Shown here piece by piece: positions 6,511-11,220 of a DNA stretch of 11,220 nucleotides. How positions within the stretch are numbered: position 1 is the first letter of the stretch; each line of letters starts with the position of its first letter. The notes beneath the pieces were generated by a model that did not search any database, was not told where the DNA came from, and was given only the letters and a program-made list of their open reading frames with translations. Source of the DNA: Akkermansiaceae bacterium (GTDB lineage Bacteria; Verrucomicrobiota; Verrucomicrobiia; Verrucomicrobiales; Akkermansiaceae); the NCBI GenBank assembly GCA_029287105.1, contig JARFRT010000525.1, positions 1-11,220 of the forward strand, given 5' to 3'. The position numbers and the translations under genes were made by a program.

Positions 6511-7686
6511 ATGCGTATCCTGATCGCCAACCTGGGGTCCACCTCATTCAAGTACCGTCTCTATCAAATAGACGGCACGAATGAGTGCGTGGTCGCATCC
6601 GGCGGTTTTGAGCGTGTGACCGACCACGCGGAGGTCATCCACCAGGCCCTCTCGGATCTCGTCGACCAAGGTCATCTCAGCGCCATCAGTGATATTGATG
6701 CCGTCGGGTTCAAGACCGTGCTCGGCAAAAACCTGAGTGGCTGCGTGGAGGCGGACGACGCGGTGATTGATGCTCTGGAAGGCTTCCGTGAGGTGGCCCC
6801 GGCGCACAACCCGCCCTACGCGGAAGGTATTCGTCAGTTTGCACAGATCCTTCCCGAGGCCCGGCTCGTCGCCCTCTTCGAGACGGCTTTTTACCAGTGG
6901 GTCCCCGAGCAAGCCGCACGTTACGCCGTGCCCAAGGCATGGCACGACGCCGGCATCCGGCGCTACGGGTTCCACGGAGCCAGTCACAAGTACGTCGCAG
7001 AACGCTCCGCTGAGCTGATGGGACGTGATGATGTGGCTGAAACCGTGCGCCGCCTCTACATCGACGGCCCTCGGGAAAACTCCGGTGCCCCTGTGCGCGT
7101 CGTCTCTTTCCACCTCGGTGGTAGCAGCTCGGTGACGGGCATCCGCGACGGTGTCGCCATCGGCACCAGCATGGGGTTCTCCCCGCAAAGTGGCCTGCCG
7201 CAAAACAACCGCGTCGGCGACCTCGACTCCGGCGCCATCCCCTATGCGGTCAAAACGCTGGGGATCTCCCTGGAGGAAGCCGAGCGCCAACTGACCAAGG
7301 AATCCGGCCTCCAAGGTGTTTCCCAGGTCGGCAACGACCTGCGCGACATCCGCCAGGCGGCGACTGACGGCAATACCGACGCCCGACTCGCACTCGACAT
7401 GCTGGTGCACTCGGCCCGCCAGTGGGCCGCCAGCTACCTCTTTGACCTCGGCGGTCTCGATGCCATGGTTTTCACCGCCGGCATCGGCGAAAACAACCCG
7501 TGGCTACGCACCGCCATCTGCCAGCAGCTCGAAGAATTCGGCATCAGGATCGACCCCGAAAAAAATGCCGCCTGCATCGCCGAAGAGGCCGAGATCAGCG
7601 CGGCCGACTCGAAGGTGAAAATCTTCGTCATCCCGGCGAATGAAGAACTCGTGCTCGCCCGTGAGGTGCAGCGCAAGATCGCCTGA
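6511..7686 (+). CDS. Divergent acetate-kinase family enzyme (AckA-like; probably acts on lactoyl-phosphate)
   Basis: AckA-family kinases convert acyl-phosphate plus ADP to the acid plus ATP. Here the enzyme would follow PduL and recover ATP from lactoyl-phosphate. Conserved ASKHA features are NLGSTSFK at 7-14, YGFHGASHKYVAER at 152-165, HLGGSSSV at 201-208, SMGFSP at 220-225, and FTAGIGEN plus NEEL near 321-328 and 377-380. At 391 residues it is slightly short, with about 23 residues missing from the first 90. Compared with Methanosarcina thermophila AckA recalled from memory, catalytic Arg91 is Lys68 (GFKTVLG for GHRVVHG). Asp148 is Glu124 (LFETAFYQW for VFDTAFHQT), and pocket residue Leu122 is Ala98 (APAHNPP for APLHNPP). 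Arg241, Val93, His180 and Pro232 counterparts are kept. The smaller pocket residue suits a bulkier acyl group. No targeting helix is seen, so it may act outside the shell. Confidence 0.88.
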   Translation: MRILIANLGSTSFKYRLYQIDGTNECVVASGGFERVTDHAEVIHQALSDLVDQGHLSAISDIDAVGFKTVLGKNLSGCVEADDAVIDALEGFREVAPAHNPPYAEGIRQFAQILPEARLVALFETAFYQWVPEQAARYAVPKAWHDAGIRRYGFHGASHKYVAERSAELMGRDDVAETVRRLYIDGPRENSGAPVRVVSFHLGGSSSVTGIRDGVAIGTSMGFSPQSGLPQNNRVGDLDSGAIPYAVKTLGISLEEAERQLTKESGLQGVSQVGNDLRDIRQAATDGNTDARLALDMLVHSARQWAASYLFDLGGLDAMVFTAGIGENNPWLRTAICQQLEEFGIRIDPEKNAACIAEEAEISAADSKVKIFVIPANEELVLAREVQRKIA

Positions 7687-7761
7687 CCCATCCCCCCTCT
7701 CCATCCATCTCTCCCAAACCATTCAACTTACAACCAACCCAACAACCAACCAACCAATACC
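7687..7761 (+). promoter_or_regulatory. G-free 75-nt leader before the third BMC-H gene
   Basis: Not one G occurs on the + strand between the kinase stop (7684-7686) and the ATG of the third BMC-H gene. The 3' part is made of repeated ACCA/ACCAACC words. The transcript leader would be essentially unable to fold with itself and has no Shine-Dalgarno. This fits initiation on an unstructured leader, and possibly enhanced translation of an abundant shell protein, though that is inferred. Confidence 0.6.
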
Positions 7762-8058
7762 ATGGCTAAACAAGCAATAGGAATACTCGAAACCCGCGGC
7801 CTCATCGGCCTTGTCAACGGCACCGACGCGATGCTGAAATCAGCGAACGTCACCCTCGCCGGCCCCATGCGCCAGATCGGCAGCGCCATGTGCAACGTCG
7901 TCGTCGAAGGCGATGTCGCGGCAGTCAAGGCCGCTATCGACAGCGGTGCTGCAGCGGCCTCACAAGTAGGTGAAGTCATCAGCGCCCACGTCATTGCACG
8001 TCCTGACGCCGCCATCGCCGATGTGCTGCCCAAGGCCGCCAAGCCTGCTAAGAAGTAA
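7762..8058 (+). CDS. BMC-H shell protein 3 (GSA pore, lysine-rich C-terminal tail)
   Basis: This is a third single-domain BMC-H protein, 98 residues, starting MAKQAIGILETRGLIG and containing EGDVAAVKAAIDSGAAAA and HVIARP. The pore region reads P35-M-R-Q-I-G-S-A42. It is one residue longer than in the second paralogue and ends GSA rather than GSG, with Arg37 and Gln38 just before it. The pore would therefore differ in charge and width. The C-terminus carries a roughly 10-residue Ala/Lys-rich extension (PKAAKPAKK) absent from the other two; such tails often face one side of the shell and may contact cargo or neighbouring tiles. The gene lies between the kinase and the first BMC-P gene, behind a G-free leader, and is followed by a strong stem-loop that could set its expression apart from the genes downstream. 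Confidence 0.95.
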   Translation: MAKQAIGILETRGLIGLVNGTDAMLKSANVTLAGPMRQIGSAMCNVVVEGDVAAVKAAIDSGAAAASQVGEVISAHVIARPDAAIADVLPKAAKPAKK

Positions 8059-8080
8059 GCTCGCATCCGTCGTCTGTTGA

Positions 8081-8111
8081 CCCCTGGGGAACCCGCCGGT
8101 TCCCCGAGGGG
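8081..8111 (+). other. Strong intercistronic hairpin after the third BMC-H gene
   Basis: GGGGAACC (8086-8093) pairs perfectly with GGTTCCCC (8098-8105) around a CGCC loop. CCCCT (8081-8085) extends the stem by pairing with AGGGG (8107-8111) across a single bulged G. The result is 13 bp, mostly G-C. No U-tract follows, so it is not a standard intrinsic terminator. It lies in the longest gap of the operon (98 nt) and could block 3' exonuclease, mark an RNA-processing point, or attenuate transcription. Confidence 0.55.
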
Positions 8112-8156
8112 GAAACACCCCGTCATCCAGTCACGCACAACCCACTCACAAGCACC

Positions 8157-8465
8157 ATGTTTCTCGCAGAAGTCATCGGTCATATCGTCGCCACCAAAAA
8201 AGACGATAGTATGCAGGGGAAAAAACTCCTCCTGCTGCGCCCACAACTTGTGGACGAAAAGAACCCCGGGCAATTCCGTAACGGCGTCAACACCATCGTC
8301 GCCGTGGATAACATCGGTGCCGGTGAAGGTGACCTCGTGATGTTCTGCCAAGGCAGCTCCGCCCGACAAGCCGCCGGACTGAAACCACTGCCCGTGGACG
8401 CCGCCATCATCGCCATCGTCGACACCGTCGATGTGCTTGGCACAAAAATTTACCAAAGTAGTTAG
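8157..8465 (+). CDS. BMC-P shell vertex protein 1 (EutN/CcmL family)
   Basis: This is a 102-residue EutN/CcmL/CsoS4-family protein. Five copies form a pentamer that caps the vertices of the icosahedral shell. The sequence starts with the family block MFLAEVIGHIVATKKDDSMQGKKLLLLRP. It then has VAVDNIGAGEGDLVMFCQGSSAR, which matches the conserved D-x-x-GAG-x-G-D-x-V strand-turn, and ends with the AIVDTVD strand. It is the most canonical of the three BMC-P proteins in the window. The ATG is preceded by CACAAGCACC without a Shine-Dalgarno. The stop is 15 nt before the GTG of the aldehyde dehydrogenase gene, the tightest junction in the operon, which suggests linked translation of the two. Confidence 0.95.
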   Translation: MFLAEVIGHIVATKKDDSMQGKKLLLLRPQLVDEKNPGQFRNGVNTIVAVDNIGAGEGDLVMFCQGSSARQAAGLKPLPVDAAIIAIVDTVDVLGTKIYQSS

Positions 8466-8480
8466 AACTCATCCTAATCC

Positions 8481-9989
8481 GTGAATAACATCGACCAAGA
8501 TACACTGCGCAGCGTTGTCGAGAACGTGCTCCTGAAGCTCAACGCAGGCGCGCCGGCGCCGACCGCCCCGACTCCCCCTGCACCCGCGCCCGTTGCCGCC
8601 ACTGCGGCACCCGCCCAGGACAGCTCCTGCGATTGCGGCAAGGCACCCGGCATTGGCGGCAAACACGGCGTCTTCGCCCATGTTTGCCAAGCCTCCGAAG
8701 CGGCGCACAATGCCTTCCTCGAACTTCAGAAACTCGGTGTCGCAGGACGCGCCCGGGTCATCGAGATCGTCAAGGACCTCTGCACATCCAATGCCGCGGC
8801 ATGGGGTAAATTCGAGCTGGAGGAAACCAAGATCGGCCGGCTCGACCACAAGATCGGCAAGCTGGAAATCGTCAAGTTTGTCCCTGGCGTCGAATGGCTC
8901 CGCCCCGATGCCATGAGTGGTGACGATGGAATCACGCTGGAAGAATTCGCCCCCTTTGGCGTCGTCGGCGCCATCCTTCCCGTTACCCACTCGATCCCCA
9001 CCCTGGCAGGCAACGTCATCAGCATGGTTGCCGCCGGTAATGCCGTTGTTTTCAACCCGCACCCGGGAGGAGCCAAAAGCGCCGTCCTGGCGACCCGCGC
9101 CTTCAACCAGGCGATTGAACGCGAGCTGGGCATCGACAACCTGATCTGCACCATCGAGTCGCCCAGCATCGAAACTTTCGAGAAGATCTGCAAAAACAAG
9201 CACATCGCCATCATGGCCATCACCGGCGGCCCTGCCGTCGTGGAGGCCGCCATGCAATCGGGCAAACGCTCGATCTGCGCCGGTCCGGGCAACCCGGTGG
9301 TTGTGGTCGATGAAACCGCCAACCTCGACAAAGCCGCCAGTTGCATCATCGAGGGTGCCGCCTTTGACAACAACCTGCTCTGCATCGGCGAAAAGGCCGT
9401 CTTTGTCGTGGCTTCCGTCTTCGAGCCTTTCATGCAAGCCATGGAAAAGGCCGGCGCGGTCCGGCTCAACGCGAGCCAACTTGACAAACTCACCACCGTT
9501 GCATTCAACATCGAGAATGGCGCCGGCGGCTGTGCCCAGGCCGCCCTGAACCGCGACCTGATCGGAGTCGATGCCGCCGTGCTCGCCCGCCACGCCGGAG
9601 TGAACGTCCCGGCGAACACCGACCTCATTTTCGCCGAGACCGACGCCGACCACCCCTATGTGCAGAAGGAGCAAATGATGCCGATGCTGCCGATCGTGCG
9701 GGTGCCTGATTTCGAAACCGGAGTCACCCTGGCCAAGGAAGCCGAGCACGGATACCGCCACTCCGCCGTGATTCACTCCATGAATGTCGACCACATGACG
9801 CACATGGCCAAAACCATGGACACCACCATCTTTGTCAAAAACGGATCATCCACCGCGGGCCTCGGTCTCGGAGGGGAAGGGTACCTCAGTTACTCAATCG
9901 CCACCACCACCGGCGAAGGTATCACCACACCCAAGACCTTCACCCGCATCCGCCGCTGCGTCATGGTCGAGAACCTGCGCATCATATAA
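8481..9989 (+). CDS. BMC-targeted CoA-acylating aldehyde dehydrogenase (PduP-like)
   Basis: The enzyme oxidises an aldehyde to acyl-CoA with NAD+ and CoA. In this locus the substrate would be L-lactaldehyde, giving lactoyl-CoA. The 502-residue protein has three parts. An amphipathic N-terminal helix covers 1-21 (DTLRSVVENVLLKLNAG), a typical encapsulation peptide. A Pro/Ala-rich linker runs over about 22-46. The ALDH domain follows, with FGVVGAILPVTHSIPTLAGN (158-177), NPHPGG (192-197), CAGPGNP (266-272) and catalytic Cys301 in NNLLCIGEK. A Cys-x-Cys (Cys50, Cys52) sits between linker and domain. Sites usual in hydrolytic ALDHs, such as the general-base Glu, are not evident, which fits the CoA-acylating class. 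The start is GTG; it was preferred because it gives the complete targeting helix and no upstream ATG is in frame before the preceding stop. Confidence 0.95.
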   Translation: MNNIDQDTLRSVVENVLLKLNAGAPAPTAPTPPAPAPVAATAAPAQDSSCDCGKAPGIGGKHGVFAHVCQASEAAHNAFLELQKLGVAGRARVIEIVKDLCTSNAAAWGKFELEETKIGRLDHKIGKLEIVKFVPGVEWLRPDAMSGDDGITLEEFAPFGVVGAILPVTHSIPTLAGNVISMVAAGNAVVFNPHPGGAKSAVLATRAFNQAIERELGIDNLICTIESPSIETFEKICKNKHIAIMAITGGPAVVEAAMQSGKRSICAGPGNPVVVVDETANLDKAASCIIEGAAFDNNLLCIGEKAVFVVASVFEPFMQAMEKAGAVRLNASQLDKLTTVAFNIENGAGGCAQAALNRDLIGVDAAVLARHAGVNVPANTDLIFAETDADHPYVQKEQMMPMLPIVRVPDFETGVTLAKEAEHGYRHSAVIHSMNVDHMTHMAKTMDTTIFVKNGSSTAGLGLGGEGYLSYSIATTTGEGITTPKTFTRIRRCVMVENLRII

Positions 9990-10053
9990 CCCGCTGCCCC
10001 AGCAGCGCAGTTCGCCCCACTTCCCGATACCCAATCCCTATTTCCCATCCCAA
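9990..10053 (+). repeat. 64-nt spacer with five CCC tracts before BMC-P 2
   Basis: The spacer opens with a small inverted repeat (CGCTG 9992-9996, CAGCG 10003-10007). It then carries CCC tracts at 10023, 10030, 10036, 10044 and 10049 with loops of 2-5 nt, ending two bases before the ATG. On the minus (template) strand these are five GGG tracts that fit the G-quadruplex pattern. The + strand has no Shine-Dalgarno. Confidence 0.55.
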
Positions 10054-10308
10054 ATGCTCCACTGCCAAGTTGTCGGAAATGCAGTTGCCACCGCGAAACA
10101 CGCTTCGCTTGATGGCTTCAAAATGCTGCTCTGCCAACAGCTTGACGCAGAGGGCGGTCCGTCGGGCACCCCGTTCATCGCCATCGACCTCTTTGGCGCG
10201 GGGATGCACCAGAAGGTTTTTGTCAGCACCGACGGCATCGGCGCACGCGACGTCGTCCACGACCAACACTCACCCATCCGCATGTTCATCCAGGGCATCA
10301 TCGATTAA
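10054..10308 (+). CDS. BMC-P shell vertex protein 2 (EutN/CcmL family, short form)
   Basis: This 84-residue protein belongs to the EutN/CcmL pentamer family. Its N-terminal strand MLHCQVVGNAVATAKHASLDGFKMLLCQQLD parallels the canonical RVIGTVVAT...L.G.KLLLVQ block. FIAIDLFGAGMHQKVFVSTDG replaces the usual VAVDxxGAGxGDxV segment: GAG is kept but the following GxGD turn reads MHQK. It is about 18 residues shorter than the first BMC-P protein, mostly at the C-terminus, which ends FIQGIID. The frame stays open upstream to 9832, but that stretch overlaps the aldehyde dehydrogenase in another frame, so the ATG at 10054 that begins the family sequence is the likely start. PVM-type loci typically encode three BMC-P proteins, and this is the second in the window. 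Confidence 0.9.
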   Translation: MLHCQVVGNAVATAKHASLDGFKMLLCQQLDAEGGPSGTPFIAIDLFGAGMHQKVFVSTDGIGARDVVHDQHSPIRMFIQGIID

Positions 10309-10372
10309 CACCCCCGTCGCCCCGGCGGCACACTTTAATCCCAATTCCCTAATCCCAACTTCCCAATCCCTC
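10309..10372 (+). repeat. 64-nt spacer with five CCC tracts before BMC-P 3
   Basis: This spacer has the same length as the one before BMC-P 2. It has a matching GC-rich opening (GCCCCGGCGGCACA against GCCCCAGCAGCGCA) and five CCC tracts at 10340, 10347, 10354, 10362 and 10368 with loops of 3-5 nt. The template strand again fits a G-quadruplex pattern. The two spacers may come from a duplication. Confidence 0.55.
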
Positions 10373-10678
10373 ATGAGAATAGGACACGTCATCGGAAAGA
10401 TCACCATGCACACCCAGGAGGAAGCCCTGCGTGGTGGCCGCTGGCTGATGGTCAACCCCGTGGACACGGACCAAATCAACCACTGTATCGACCAGTCCCC
10501 CACCCTCACCGCGCAACCTTCACTGGTCGTTTACGACAACATCGGTGCGGGTGCCGGCGACATCATCGGCTTTGTCGAGGGAGCTGAAGCCACCGCGCCA
10601 TTTGATGACCCGACCCCGATCGACGCCATCAGCCTGGCCATTTTCGACACCCTCAAGTACGTGGCCCCCACCGCCTAA
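10373..10678 (+). CDS. BMC-P shell vertex protein 3 (EutN/CcmL family)
   Basis: This is the third EutN/CcmL-family protein, 101 residues. MRIGHVIGKITMHTQEEALRGGRWLMVNPVD is the family's first strand pair, though VVAT is replaced by ITMH and the KLLL strand by RWLM. SLVVYDNIGAGAGDIIGFVEGAEA carries the conserved D-N-I-GAG-x-GD turn. SLAIFDTLKYV is the last strand. A 17-residue loop (TDQINHCIDQSPTLTAQ) sits between the first and second halves. The frame extends upstream through BMC-P 2 in another phase, so the ATG at 10373, where the family sequence begins, is the start. It is a divergent paralogue of the first BMC-P. Different vertex proteins in one shell may serve different vertices or assembly states, which cannot be told from sequence. 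The next gene, the aldolase, starts 33 nt later. Confidence 0.93.
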   Translation: MRIGHVIGKITMHTQEEALRGGRWLMVNPVDTDQINHCIDQSPTLTAQPSLVVYDNIGAGAGDIIGFVEGAEATAPFDDPTPIDAISLAIFDTLKYVAPTA

Positions 10679-10711
10679 CCTGCCGTCCAACCCATTTCCA
10701 TCCTACCCACC

Positions 10712-11220
10712 ATGAAGAAAGTTTACACCGGGAAAAACATCCAGGACATGATCAGACAAGGCACCAGTCTCGACACCATTCCCGCCGGAACCGTGCTCAC
10801 CCCGTCGGCCAAGGATGCGATCCGCGACCACCACAAAGGAAGCAACGGCTACGCAACCAAACCGGCAGTAGCAGCAGCCGGAGCGGGTCGTTTCCCACCC
10901 CTTCCCGCCGGTGTGCCCACCGTCCCGCCCGTGCCGATCGTCCCCAGCCTGGAGTACCACTGGACACCCGGCACCGACGCCGCCACCCCCGAGGAAATCC
11001 AACGCTTTTTCTACTCCCCGGACATTCAGAAACTCAAAGAGCAGATGACCCACATCGCTCACAAAATGTGGAAACGCAACATGGTCGATGGCAATGGAGG
11101 CAACATCACGGTGCGCGTCGGCGACAACCTCGTGCTCTGCACCCCGACGCTGCGCTCGAAGGGCGAGCTCAAGCCCGACGAAATCGCGCTCGTCGACCTC
11201 GATGGCAATCAAAAGGCCGG
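10712..11220 (+). CDS. Class II aldolase (L-fuculose/L-rhamnulose-1-phosphate type), N-terminal part with targeting extension
   Basis: The frame begins at ATG 10712 and is open to the window end, 169 complete codons. Residues 1-41 (start MKKVYTGKNIQDMIRQG, then TVLTPSAKDAIRDHH) form helical segments not found in cytosolic FucA. Residues about 50-79 are an Ala/Pro-rich linker. The aldolase fold starts near 93 and includes MVDGNGGNITVRVGDN (124-139) and CTPTLRSKGEL (143-153), matching the substrate-phosphate loop and first strands of class II aldolases. The Zn-binding histidines and catalytic Glu lie beyond the window. The family cleaves L-fuculose-1-phosphate (or L-rhamnulose-1-phosphate) to dihydroxyacetone phosphate and L-lactaldehyde using Zn2+. 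The extension looks like an encapsulation peptide plus linker, as reported for aldolases of PVM-type BMCs. With fucI across the promoter, fuculose-1-phosphate is the best substrate guess. Araldolase or epimerase relatives cannot be fully excluded. Confidence 0.9.
   Translation, partial: MKKVYTGKNIQDMIRQGTSLDTIPAGTVLTPSAKDAIRDHHKGSNGYATKPAVAAAGAGRFPPLPAGVPTVPPVPIVPSLEYHWTPGTDAATPEEIQRFFYSPDIQKLKEQMTHIAHKMWKRNMVDGNGGNITVRVGDNLVLCTPTLRSKGELKPDEIALVDLDGNQKA

Noticed and set aside
6544..7410. A 288-codon minus-strand frame
   Set aside because: It is antisense to the kinase gene and has no recognisable domain.
7687..7761. ACCAACC words as a CRISPR-like or satellite array
   Set aside because: The units are short, imperfect and lack spacers. 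A low-complexity G-free leader explains them.
8469..9803. A 444-codon open frame on the minus strand
   Set aside because: It is antisense to the aldehyde dehydrogenase gene. Its product is low-complexity Gly/Val/Asp-rich sequence with no family resemblance, as expected from GC-rich codon use on the other strand.

Overview
The window is GC-rich DNA, most likely from a Verrucomicrobiota or related Planctomycetota (PVC superphylum) bacterium. This placement is inferred from gene content, from a gene order that matches the known planctomycete/verrucomicrobial 'PVM-type' bacterial microcompartment (BMC) locus, and from the near absence of Shine-Dalgarno sequences. No rRNA, tRNA, CRISPR array, insertion sequence or prophage was seen.

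Positions 1-2430 hold housekeeping genes on the + strand: the last 63 codons of asparaginyl-tRNA synthetase (asnS), a complete FabV-type enoyl-ACP/enoyl-CoA reductase, and a TlyA-family S4-domain/FtsJ-like methyltransferase. A short ATCCTGT tandem repeat lies between asnS and fabV. The 164-bp convergent interval after tlyA contains three GC-rich stem-loops.

Positions 2434-5050 hold two minus-strand genes, read deoR then fucI: a DeoR-family regulator and L-fucose isomerase. An AT-rich divergent promoter region of about 100 bp (5051-5151) contains a perfect palindrome. It separates them from a + strand operon that runs from 5152 to beyond the window end. The operon order is pduL, BMC-H, BMC-H, acetate-kinase homologue, BMC-H, BMC-P, CoA-acylating aldehyde dehydrogenase, BMC-P, BMC-P, class II aldolase (cut by the window end).

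Together these genes describe a fucose-degrading microcompartment. FucI makes L-fuculose in the cytosol. A kinase not present here would make L-fuculose-1-phosphate. The targeted class II aldolase splits that into dihydroxyacetone phosphate and L-lactaldehyde. The shell, made of three BMC-H hexamers and three BMC-P pentamers, holds the reactive aldehyde. The aldehyde dehydrogenase makes lactoyl-CoA and NADH, PduL recycles CoA by making lactoyl-phosphate, and the acetate-kinase homologue would recover ATP and release lactate. The system class is already described (PVM BMC). The points here that look less ordinary are the altered acyl-pocket and catalytic residues of the kinase, the G-depleted leaders without Shine-Dalgarno sites, the paired 64-nt C-tract spacers before two BMC-P genes, and the three different pore motifs of the BMC-H paralogues.
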